Shown here piece by piece: positions 8,967-16,796 of a DNA stretch of 64,000 nt. Numbering within the stretch: position 1 is the stretch's first letter; each line of letters starts with the position of its first letter. The DNA comes from CALROG01 sp943369755 (GTDB lineage Bacteria > Pseudomonadota > Gammaproteobacteria > Burkholderiales > Burkholderiaceae_C). The notes under the pieces were generated by a model, which saw only the letters and a list, made by a program, of their open reading frames with translations, had not been told where the DNA came from and made no database searches. The translations under genes were made by a program, and so were the position numbers. Location of the stretch: contig CALROG020000013.1 of assembly GCA_943369755.1 (NCBI GenBank), forward strand, positions 1 through 64,000. The letters run 5' to 3'.

Positions 8967-9878
8967 TCAAAAGTACCCTTCCCGCTTCTTCTTCTCCATC
9001 GACCCCGCCTCATCCTTGTCAATCAGCCGCCCCTGCCGCTCAGAGTAGCGGGATGTCTCCAGCTCCTCAATCACCGCGTCCAGCGTTTGTGCATCAGACT
9101 CAACGGCACCGCTCAGCGGGTAGCAGCCCAGGGTGCGAAAGCGCACCATTTTCATTTGCAATTGCTCGCCCGGCAACAGCTGCATGCGCTCGTCGTCGCG
9201 CATCATCCACATGCCGCCGCGCAGCACCACCGGCCGCGGCTTGGCAAAGTAAAGCGGCACCACGGGGATGCCTTCGCGCTTGATGTAGCGCCACACGTCC
9301 AGCTCAGTCCAGTTGCTCAGGGGGAACACGCGCATGCTTTCCCCCGGGCCCACCCGGCCATTGACCACGCGCCACAGCTCGGGGCGCTGGCGCTTTGGGT
9401 CCCAGCCGTGGTGTTTGTCGCGGAATGAAAAGATGCGCTCTTTGGAGCGTGAGGCTTCTTCGTCCCTGCGGGCGCCGCCTATGACGGCGTCGTACTGGCC
9501 GGCGTCCAGGGCCTGGCGCAGGGCCTGGGTTTTCATGATGTCGGTGTGCACCTTGCTGCCGTGGTCAAACGGGTTGATGTTGCGGGCCACGCCGTCGGGG
9601 TTGGTGTGCACGCGCAAGTCCAGCCCCAGGCGCTGCGCCTCGGCCTGGCGAAAGGCAATCATCTCGGCAAACTTCCAGCGCGTGTCAATGTGCAGCACCG
9701 GCATGGGCAGCCGCCCGGGTGAAAAGGCCTTGCGCGCCAGGTGCAGCATGGCGCAAGAGTCTTTGCCGATGGAATACATCAGCAGCGGCCGTTCAAACTG
9801 CGCCGCCACTTCGCGAAAGATGTAGATGGCCTCTGCCTCCAGCGCGTCCAGGGTGTTCAGCGTGCCGCTCGTGCTCAT
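8967..9878 (-). CDS. cysD: Sulfate adenylyltransferase subunit 2
   Basis: CysD is the ATP pyrophosphatase-type subunit that, with CysN, makes adenylylsulfate (APS) from ATP and sulfate. From ATG 9878 the protein has 303 residues, matching the usual family length of about 300. LLMYSIGKDSCAMLHLA is the PP-loop (SxGKDS), and VIGGARRDEEASRSKER and GYFLTERP-like C-terminal features (here EKKKREGYF) fit the family. The frame is open upstream to 10058, but ATG 9878 overlaps the cysNC stop by 4 bp (ATGA), the standard coupling, so the longer form is rejected. Located next to a sulfotransferase operon, it may serve sulfation as well as assimilation. Confidence 0.96.
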   Translation of the reverse strand: MSTSGTLNTLDALEAEAIYIFREVAAQFERPLLMYSIGKDSCAMLHLARKAFSPGRLPMPVLHIDTRWKFAEMIAFRQAEAQRLGLDLRVHTNPDGVARNINPFDHGSKVHTDIMKTQALRQALDAGQYDAVIGGARRDEEASRSKERIFSFRDKHHGWDPKRQRPELWRVVNGRVGPGESMRVFPLSNWTELDVWRYIKREGIPVVPLYFAKPRPVVLRGGMWMMRDDERMQLLPGEQLQMKMVRFRTLGCYPLSGAVESDAQTLDAVIEELETSRYSERQGRLIDKDEAGSMEKKKREGYF

Positions 9879-11701
9879 TGCCGCTCCAGTATGAACTGCA
9901 CCACCTGGCGCGCGCAGTCGTCCAGCGCTCGGGTGGATGTGTCTACCGTCAGCTCGGCGGCGGCGGGCGCGTCGTAGGGGGCAGACACGCCGGTAAATTG
10001 CCCCAGCTTGCCGGCGCGCGCCAGCTTGTAAAGGCCCTTGGTGTCGCGCTGCTCGCACACGGCCAGCGGGGTGCTCACGTACACCTCGGCAAAGTCGCCC
10101 GGCTCAAAGCGCTGGCGCACGGCGTCGCGCTCGCGCTGGCTGGGGGAGATGAACGACGCCAGCACAATCAGCCCGGCGTCTACCATCAAGCGGGCCACCT
10201 CGCCCACGCGGCGCAGGTTCTCGGCCCGGTCACTTTCTGAAAAGCCCAGGTCGCGGCACAGCCCGTGGCGGATGTTGTCGCCGTCCAGCAGATAGGTGGC
10301 GTAGCCCTTGGCGTGCAGGGCCGATTCAACCGCGTTGGCCAGCGTGGTTTTGCCGGCACCGCTTAAGCCCGTGAACCACACGGTGAGTGGTTTTTGTTGC
10401 AGGCGCTGCACGCGCTCGGCGCGGCCCACCGTAGCGTGCTGCCAGAACACCTGGCGCGGCGCTGGGTCCAGCACCATGCCCGCGGCCAGGGTTTCATGCG
10501 TCACGCGGTCCACCAGCAAAAAGCCGCCCAACGTGCGGCTCTGGGCGTAACGCGTCAGCACCACGGGTTTCTCAAGCATCACCTCTGCCAGTGCAATGGT
10601 GTTGGCCACCAGCGGGCCGGGCGCGCTCAGGGCCAAGGTGTCCATGTCTACCAGCGCCTGCACCTTGGCCACGGTGGCACCGGTGCTACAGGTGGCCAGG
10701 CGCAATTCATGTCGGGTGCCAAGCGTGGCGGGCGTGTCGCTAAACCACACCAGGTGCGCCAGCACCAGCTCGCTCACGTTCACGCTGGCGGGGTTGGCCA
10801 CCAGCACGTCGCCCCGGGCGATGTCCAGCTCGTCTTGCAACATCACAGAAACGGCTTGGCCCGCGCTGGCGGCCTGTAGCTCGGCCCCCAGGGTGTGGAT
10901 CGCCTTGATGGCGCTGGTTTGCCCGCTGGGCAGGGCGTGCACCGGCTGGCCCACTTTGAGTGTGCCGGTTGTCACAGTACCGTCGTAGCCGCGCCACTGC
11001 GCATGGGGGCGGTTTTGCCGCTGCACCGGGAAGATGAGCGCACTTTCTGGCTCCTGGGTGGTGGCCTCGGGCTGCATTTGCTGTTGCACCCATTCCAGCA
11101 GGGTGGGGCCGCTGTGCCAGGGTGTAGAAGGTGCGCGCTGCACCACGTTCGTGCCGTGCACGCCCGAGGTGGGTGCAAACACAACGCTGTCAAACGGGTG
11201 GGGCAGGGTGGCCAGCAGCGCCTGCACGCTGGCCTGCATGCTGCCAAAGGTGGCGGCGGGGTCGGGCACCATGTCAATTTTGTTCACCGCCACAAACAGG
11301 TGGCGTATGCGCATCAGGCTGCACACATACAGGTGGCGCCGCGTTTGCGAGGTCATGCCGCGTGCGGCGTCCAGCAGCAAGATGCCCGCTTCGCACTGCG
11401 ACGCGGCAGACACCATGTTGCGGGTGTACTGGGTGTGGCCGGGGCAGTCTGCCAGCACCAGGGGCTGGCCGGCCAGCGTTACATAGCGCCAGGCCACGTC
11501 GATGGTGATGCCCTGGGCCTTTTCGTCGATCAGCCCGTCAAACGCCAGTGAATAGTCTGTGCCGCCAAAGCCGCGTTGCTGGCTTTCGGCCTGCACTTTG
11601 GCCAGCAGGTCGTCTGGCAGGCAATGGGTGTCGAACAGCAAGCGCCCCAGCAAGGTGCTTTTGCCGTCGTCAACCGAGCCGCAAGTGAAAATTCGGGGCA
11701 T
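9875..11701 (-). CDS. cysN: Sulfate adenylyltransferase subunit 1 / adenylylsulfate kinase fusion
   Basis: This 608-residue fusion has two parts. Residues 1–430 are the GTPase subunit CysN, with G1 GSVDDGKST (8–16), G3 DCPGHTQYTRNM and G4 NKID. Residues of about 430–608 are APS kinase CysC, with P-loop GLSGAGKTT (445–453), LLDGDNIRHGL, and VYVSTPLAVCEQRDTKGLY. Together with CysD it converts sulfate to APS and then PAPS, the sulfotransferase donor. The CysN–CysC fusion (often called CysNC or NodQ-like) is well known in bacteria that use PAPS for sulfation. It is the first gene of the leftward run; the divergent RTX gene starts 252 bp away. No cysH reductase is present in the window. Confidence 0.95.
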   Translation of the reverse strand: MPRIFTCGSVDDGKSTLLGRLLFDTHCLPDDLLAKVQAESQQRGFGGTDYSLAFDGLIDEKAQGITIDVAWRYVTLAGQPLVLADCPGHTQYTRNMVSAASQCEAGILLLDAARGMTSQTRRHLYVCSLMRIRHLFVAVNKIDMVPDPAATFGSMQASVQALLATLPHPFDSVVFAPTSGVHGTNVVQRAPSTPWHSGPTLLEWVQQQMQPEATTQEPESALIFPVQRQNRPHAQWRGYDGTVTTGTLKVGQPVHALPSGQTSAIKAIHTLGAELQAASAGQAVSVMLQDELDIARGDVLVANPASVNVSELVLAHLVWFSDTPATLGTRHELRLATCSTGATVAKVQALVDMDTLALSAPGPLVANTIALAEVMLEKPVVLTRYAQSRTLGGFLLVDRVTHETLAAGMVLDPAPRQVFWQHATVGRAERVQRLQQKPLTVWFTGLSGAGKTTLANAVESALHAKGYATYLLDGDNIRHGLCRDLGFSESDRAENLRRVGEVARLMVDAGLIVLASFISPSQRERDAVRQRFEPGDFAEVYVSTPLAVCEQRDTKGLYKLARAGKLGQFTGVSAPYDAPAAAELTVDTSTRALDDCARQVVQFILERQ

Positions 11702-11881
11702 TTAGGTGCTTTGGAGGCCAGTGCGTTGTGCCGCCGATGTTACCCGGCCCAACCGTCGCAGTTTGTTGTGGCCGCCCAGGTTGGGCATGAAGTTTGCTTA
11801 ACGGCAAAATGCGCAACAAAATCATGGGCGGGGTATCCCCAAAATTCGGTAAGAAATCACATTAACGCGGTTGGCGGGGTT

Positions 11882-11910
11882 TTGTTCTTGGGTTATCATC
11901 AAGTTACATA
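11882..11910 (+). promoter_or_regulatory. Candidate sigma-70 promoter for the small RTX gene
   Basis: TTGTTC (11882–11887) and TACATA (11905–11910) are 17 bp apart in an AT-rich part of the 252 bp divergent region between cysNC and the RTX gene. The start codon lies 44 bp downstream. The leftward promoter for cysNC should be in the same region, but I cannot pick it out with confidence. Confidence 0.33.
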
Positions 11911-11953
11911 TTTACAGTTCGTAGCGTTTTTACGGGCTCGCTAGGGGAAATAA

Positions 11954-13060
11954 ATGGCTTCAGATTCATTGTTTGGTGGTGGTGACGATTCAGGCGGCGA
12001 CGGCGGTGCCGGTGGCTTGCTGGACTCTAGCGACCGCGCGTTGCTCGACGCTTTGCTGGCCGACTTCGCCGGCGGCCCGGCTGTTGACTTTGACGGCGGT
12101 CAGTTGCTCAACGGCACCGGCCCTGGTGGCGAAAGGCAGGGTGCACTGACCCCCGGCACCGGCGAGCTGGAAGGCCCCATCACCAACGGCGACATCACGA
12201 TGGAGGTCGACATCCCCGCTGGCGTTGGCTTCACCTTTTCTGGCAAAGACGCCCAGACGCCAGACGCCGCTGAGAGCTACCTCAACACCGCCATTGGTGG
12301 CTACTTCGCGCCCAACGTCGACCCGAACTCCGACGCTGGGCAACAGCAGCAGTCTTTGACCGGTGCGGTGGACGACCTGCTTGGCTCCCTGGGCGGCGGC
12401 AAAGACGTTTCGGTGCGTTTGATCGACTTTCTGGGCAAAACCAGCCCTGGCGGTAGCGCCCCGCTCACGGCGGTTGTGGCTTCTGGCGACTCAACGGGCG
12501 ACACTTTCACCCTGGTAGACGGGCTGCAGTCTCCGCAAAACGGTATTTTGGCGAACGAGATCCTGTTTGACGCCGGTGTCTCCAAGGGCAAGCAGGTGTT
12601 TGCCGTCAACCTTACCTCGCTCAATAACGTCAAAACGCTGGTGCTCAAGAACGTTGAGGCTGCCGTGGTGGCTGGCCCCGGCACGGTGCGGGTGGATGGC
12701 ACCGCGCCGATTCGCATCGGCAGCGACAACTTTGCCCAGAACATCACTGGCAGTGGCGGCAACGACACTCTGGTGGGTGGCGGTAACGACACGCTCGCGG
12801 GCGGCGCAGGCTCTGACATGTTTGGCTTCTCTACCGCAGCCAAGGGCCGCTACACCATTACCGACTTCAACAAGGCCACCGACCAGCTTGGCTTCAAGCT
12901 GACCGGCGTGACCAACTTTGATCAGTTGCGTGCGGCTGTTACCAAGGAAGTTTTTGCCAACGGCAGCATGACGTATGAGCTTGGCCCCGATATTTCCATC
13001 ACGCTGGTGGGTGTGGGCCCGCAAGACATTACGGCCGGTTTGGTCAAGTTCACGTTCTAA
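11954..13060 (+). CDS. Small secreted RTX calcium-binding protein
   Basis: This 368-residue acidic protein has no Sec signal; its N-terminus is Gly/Asp-rich (FGGGDDSGGDGGAGG). Residues 266–291 carry compact RTX repeats (GSGGNDTLVGGGNDTLAGG), followed by a C-terminal segment (FGFSTAAKGRYTITDFNKA...ITAGLVKFTF). The latter resembles the uncleaved C-terminal type I secretion signal of serralysin-like proteins, which ends in hydrophobic residues. The middle (100–260) has no family I recognise. AGGGGA lies 7 nt upstream of the ATG. The gene is divergent from cysNC and followed by a strong terminator. It could be secreted cargo, a surface scaffold protein or a modification target; no type I exporter genes are in the window. 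Confidence 0.83.
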   Translation: MASDSLFGGGDDSGGDGGAGGLLDSSDRALLDALLADFAGGPAVDFDGGQLLNGTGPGGERQGALTPGTGELEGPITNGDITMEVDIPAGVGFTFSGKDAQTPDAAESYLNTAIGGYFAPNVDPNSDAGQQQQSLTGAVDDLLGSLGGGKDVSVRLIDFLGKTSPGGSAPLTAVVASGDSTGDTFTLVDGLQSPQNGILANEILFDAGVSKGKQVFAVNLTSLNNVKTLVLKNVEAAVVAGPGTVRVDGTAPIRIGSDNFAQNITGSGGNDTLVGGGNDTLAGGAGSDMFGFSTAAKGRYTITDFNKATDQLGFKLTGVTNFDQLRAAVTKEVFANGSMTYELGPDISITLVGVGPQDITAGLVKFTF

Positions 13061-13079
13061 GCGCTTGCCTTTCCCCCAA

Positions 13080-13110
13080 GCAAAGCCCGCTTCGCGCGGG
13101 CTTTGCTTTT
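13080..13110 (+). terminator. Rho-independent terminator after the RTX gene
   Basis: An 11-bp perfect stem GCAAAGCCCGC (13080–13090) / GCGGGCTTTGC (13096–13106) with a 5-nt loop is followed by TTTT. It starts 20 bp after the RTX stop codon and 17 bp before the next start codon, so it probably limits readthrough into the glycosyltransferase genes. Confidence 0.88.
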
Positions 13111-13126
13111 AGTTGACCCGTAATTC

Positions 13127-15586
13127 ATGGCACCCCGGCTTTCCGCGCTTGCAGTGGCAGACGGTTTCGTCTGGGGCTGGGCCGTGGGCGCACCTGACGG
13201 TGCAGGTGCGGTGCACCTGTATGCCGACGGCCGGCACATCGCTACCGAATACACCGGCATTGCCCTGCCCGCGGCAGCGGTTGAGCTGTGTGGCCAGCCG
13301 CCCACAGGCGCTTCGGGTTTTGGCTTTGCCTTGCCCGCCGCGTTGCTGGACGGCTTGCCGCATGACATTCATGCAGCCCTGCCCAGCGTGGCCAGTGGCG
13401 GCATGCATGGCCCGGTGCTGGTGTTTCGCAGTGGCCCGGTGGGCGGCCTGGTGCGCCAGCAGGGCCGCCAGTTTGTGGGCACCGTGTGGTTTGCGCAGCG
13501 GCCGCGGCGCACTGCGTTGCTGCGGGTTACTGGCGCACAAGGCCGGCTGCTGCATTCGCAAGCTTTGCAGGTGGCCGCCACGCCCGATGTGCAGGGCTAC
13601 CCGGCCAACTTTGCGCTGGCGGCAGATAGCCTGCCCGAGCCCGCGCTGGCCGGCGCGCTGCACTTTGCCTGCAACGGCCAGGCGCTGCGCGGCTCGCCCT
13701 GCGTGCGTGCGCAAACACTGGTGGGCATGCTGGACGACGTGGCCGCCGGGGGCCGCATTTCGGGCTGGGCGCTGGACGCGACCGACCTGGCAAACCCGCT
13801 GGAGCTGGTGCTGCGCATAGACGGGCAGGCGGTGGCCTGGTTTCGGCCCAACGTGCGCCGCCCGGACATCAGCAAATACCTGGCCCTGGCCGAAGACGCC
13901 CTGGGCCTGGCCGGCTTTGACATGGTGCCACCGCCTGCGCTGGCCGACGGCTTGCCGCATTGGGTCGAGGTGGTGTCGGCCGTCGATGGGCAGGCCCTGA
14001 AGAACGGCCGCCAACGGGTGTGTTTGCCACGGGCCGGGCTGCCCTGGGCGGGCGCCGCGCCCCGGCCGCTGCCGCAGCGCCAGCAAAGCCAGCGGCCAGT
14101 GGTTTCGGTGGTCATCCTTAACCGCAATGGGCAGGCCGTGTTAGAGGCATTCCTGCAGAGCTGGGCCCGGCACAACACCAGTGTGCCCGCCGAGCTGATT
14201 GTGGTGGACCATGCCTCCACCGATGGCAGCCTGGCCCTGCTGCGCCAGTGGCGCAAGCGGTTGGCCCTGAAGGTGCTGGCGCTTGACCACAATGGCTCGT
14301 TTTCAGAGTCCAGCAACCTCGGCGCGCGCCATGCCCAAGGGCAGTTTCTGCTGTTCATGAACAACGACATTGTGTGGCTGCAAGACGCCCTGCCGCGCAT
14401 GCTGGAGAGCCTGGCCCAACCGCAAGTGGGCGTGGTGGGCATCAAGCTGCTCAAGGCGGTGGGCGAGTCGCGCAGCGGTGGGCAGTTTGCCAGCGAGGTG
14501 CAGCACCTGGGTGTGCGGTTCAAGCTCAACCACCTGGGCTACTGGCCGTTTGAGCTGGCACCCTCTGCCCTGCACGACGAGGCCGAGTACGCGCCCCAGT
14601 TTGTGCCGGCGGTCACCGGCGCAGTGTTGCTGTGCCGCAAAACAGACTTTGACGCCGTGGGCGGCTTTGACCCGGCCTATTTTTATGGCTTTGAAGATGT
14701 AGAGCTGTGCCTGCGGCTGGCTTACCGCTTGGGCAAAGCGGTGGTCTGCCGCAACGACTGCGTGGCGCTGCATCACCATGGGCACACGCGCTTGTCGGGC
14801 CGCGAGATGTCTGTTTACGACCGGGTGTTGCGCAACTCGGCGGTGCTGGAGCGGCACATTGGCCTGTGGATCAAACAGGCCTATTGGCGCAGCCTGGTTA
14901 CCGGGGACGGCTACATCACCCGCGAGCCACTGAGCATTGGCATTGTGCTGGACGCAGCGCCTCGGGCCCAGCGCAATACGCCGCTGGTGCAAGATGCCCT
15001 GGCGCTGGCGGCGCAAATTCGCTCAGTGCTGCCGCACGCCAGCGTGGTGCTGTTGCCGCCCGAGCGCGACTGGAAGAACGCGCAAGGCCTGCATGTGCTG
15101 GTGGTGGCCGACGCAAGGTATGACGTGCGGGGTGTACACCACGCCGGGTCAGACCTGTTAACAATGGCCTGGCCGCGCGGCAACCAGCAAGGCTGGGCCC
15201 GGCTGCCCTGGTGGGACGAGTTTGGCGCGGTGCTGGCGCCCGCACGCGGCGGCGCGCTGGGCACCGCCCTGCGCGACTTGCTTGGGCCGCAGCGCTGGCG
15301 CTTGCGGGTGCTTGTTGAAGCCGGGCCGGATGACCAGGCCAGTGCGCGGCGGCTGCAACAGCATTTGCGCGGGCAGGGGCTGCCGTGCTGGGTTGGCGCT
15401 GCGGGGCAAACCGGCGCGCCGGCCCGGATGGTTGATGTGTGCATAACAATCGGGGCTGGTGCGGCTGAACCACGGGCCGACGTGCTGCAGTTGGCGTGGC
15501 CGGGCGGTGCGGCCCCCATGCCCGGCGCGGCCTGGCTGACAGAACAAATGGAGAAGCGTGTTGGAAGTACTTTTCGTTCATCCTAA
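13127..15586 (+). CDS. GT2-family glycosyltransferase with repeated accessory modules
   Basis: This 819-residue protein carries at least two N-terminal beta-rich modules: residues 10–85 (ADGFVWGWAVG...ASGFGFALP) and 208–290 (GRISGWALDATD...RRPDISKYL...AGFDMVPPP). They resemble those of the large glycosyltransferase on the other strand. The GT2 catalytic domain (324–560) has VVSVVILNRNG, ELIVVDHASTDGS, LLFMNNDIVWLQDAL and FYGFEDVELCLRL. Residues 600–819 are of unknown function. The ATG lies 17 bp after the RTX terminator and has no clear Shine-Dalgarno sequence, so the exact start is uncertain. It overlaps the next glycosyltransferase gene by 29 bp. A role in surface-glycan assembly is likely. 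Confidence 0.88.
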   Translation: MAPRLSALAVADGFVWGWAVGAPDGAGAVHLYADGRHIATEYTGIALPAAAVELCGQPPTGASGFGFALPAALLDGLPHDIHAALPSVASGGMHGPVLVFRSGPVGGLVRQQGRQFVGTVWFAQRPRRTALLRVTGAQGRLLHSQALQVAATPDVQGYPANFALAADSLPEPALAGALHFACNGQALRGSPCVRAQTLVGMLDDVAAGGRISGWALDATDLANPLELVLRIDGQAVAWFRPNVRRPDISKYLALAEDALGLAGFDMVPPPALADGLPHWVEVVSAVDGQALKNGRQRVCLPRAGLPWAGAAPRPLPQRQQSQRPVVSVVILNRNGQAVLEAFLQSWARHNTSVPAELIVVDHASTDGSLALLRQWRKRLALKVLALDHNGSFSESSNLGARHAQGQFLLFMNNDIVWLQDALPRMLESLAQPQVGVVGIKLLKAVGESRSGGQFASEVQHLGVRFKLNHLGYWPFELAPSALHDEAEYAPQFVPAVTGAVLLCRKTDFDAVGGFDPAYFYGFEDVELCLRLAYRLGKAVVCRNDCVALHHHGHTRLSGREMSVYDRVLRNSAVLERHIGLWIKQAYWRSLVTGDGYITREPLSIGIVLDAAPRAQRNTPLVQDALALAAQIRSVLPHASVVLLPPERDWKNAQGLHVLVVADARYDVRGVHHAGSDLLTMAWPRGNQQGWARLPWWDEFGAVLAPARGGALGTALRDLLGPQRWRLRVLVEAGPDDQASARRLQQHLRGQGLPCWVGAAGQTGAPARMVDVCITIGAGAAEPRADVLQLAWPGGAAPMPGAAWLTEQMEKRVGSTFRSS

Positions 15587-16784
15587 TTTCCCGGGGCAGT
15601 TCCGCAAGGTGGCGGCCGCACTGGCGCGGTTGCCCGGCGTGCGGGTGGTGGGCGTGGGTGATGAGTCCTGGATGAAGAGCGTGGTACCGCTGGAGGGCGT
15701 GCCGGTGGTGGCCTACCCGGCACCGCCAGGGCCCGAAGCCGAACACCTGCACCCCTGGACGCGCAACTTTGACCTGGCGGTGCGGCGCGGGCAGCAGGTC
15801 ATCAAGACGCTGGCCGAGCACAAAGAGGCAGGCCTGGAGCCCGATGTCATCGTGACCCACCCGGGCTGGGGCGACGCCTTCTTTTTGCGCGACTTCTTTC
15901 CCGGTGCAAAGGTGGTGGGGCTGTTTGAGTACTACTACCACGCACGTGGGGCCGACGTGGGTTTTGACCCGGAGTTCCCGTCGAGCTTTGACGACATCTT
16001 TCGCCTGCGCACACTCAACGCCACGCAGTTGCTGGCGCTGGACTCGTGTGACGAGGGCTTTTGCCCCACCCAGTGGCAGCGCAGCCGCTTCCCGGCTGTG
16101 TGGCAACAGCGCCTGGGGCTGATGCACGAAGGGGTGGACACGCGCGCCGTGTGCCCCGACCCAACAGCCCAGGTGCAACTGCCCGACGGCACCACTTTGA
16201 AGGCGGGGGACGAGGTGCTGACCTTCGTGAGCCGCAACCTGGAGCCGTATCGGGGCTACCACATCTTCATGCGTGCGCTGCCAGCCATTCTGGAGGCCCG
16301 GCCCAACTGCCATGTGGTGATTGTGGGCGCCGAAGGCTCGGCATATGGGCCGCCTTCGCGCTCCGGCGTGAGTTACCGCCAGCGCTACCTGGACGAAGTG
16401 GCAGACCAGATGGACATGTCGCGTGTGCATTTCACCGGCACCCTGGCGCATGCGGACTACGTGCGGGTGTTGCAGGTCTCGCGCCTGCATGTGTACCTTA
16501 CTTATCCGTTCATCCTGAGCTGGTCGATGCTGGAGGCAATGGCCGCCGGCTGCCTGGTGCTGGGCTCGGCCACGCCGCCGGTGGAAGAGGTGATTGTTGA
16601 GGGGCAAAACGGCCTGCTGTTCCCGTTTCAGAGCCCGCGCGCGCTGGCGACCCGGGCCATTGACGCGCTGGCCCACCCCGGCGACCATGACGGGCTGCGC
16701 CAGGCGGCGCGCCAGACCATCATCGACCGCTATGATTTTGAAACCGTTTCGCTGCCTGCGTACAAACGCATGATTGAAGTCTGA
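15558..16784 (+). CDS. GT4-family glycosyltransferase
   Basis: This 408-residue GT-B enzyme begins at GTG 15558 with GGAG 8 nt upstream, overlapping the preceding gene by 29 bp. The N-terminus EVLFVHPNFPGQFRKVAAAL is the hallmark of one Glyco_trans_4 subgroup. The C-terminal donor-binding part includes FVSRNLEPYRGYHIFMRAL, VVIVGAEG, VHFTGTLAHADYVRVLQVS and SWSMLEAMAAGCLVLGSATPPVEEVI, which contains the conserved E-x7-E-type region. It probably extends a glycan from a nucleotide-sugar donor in the cytoplasm. It is translationally coupled to the GT2 gene and followed 12 bp later by the TPR gene. Confidence 0.92.
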   Translation: MLEVLFVHPNFPGQFRKVAAALARLPGVRVVGVGDESWMKSVVPLEGVPVVAYPAPPGPEAEHLHPWTRNFDLAVRRGQQVIKTLAEHKEAGLEPDVIVTHPGWGDAFFLRDFFPGAKVVGLFEYYYHARGADVGFDPEFPSSFDDIFRLRTLNATQLLALDSCDEGFCPTQWQRSRFPAVWQQRLGLMHEGVDTRAVCPDPTAQVQLPDGTTLKAGDEVLTFVSRNLEPYRGYHIFMRALPAILEARPNCHVVIVGAEGSAYGPPSRSGVSYRQRYLDEVADQMDMSRVHFTGTLAHADYVRVLQVSRLHVYLTYPFILSWSMLEAMAAGCLVLGSATPPVEEVIVEGQNGLLFPFQSPRALATRAIDALAHPGDHDGLRQAARQTIIDRYDFETVSLPAYKRMIEV

Positions 16785-16796
16785 GGAACCCGAACC

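Noticed and set aside
9879..10058. N-terminal extension of cysD
   Set aside because: It would overlap cysNC by 180 bp and is Arg-rich. The ATGA overlap at 9875–9878 gives the standard family length.
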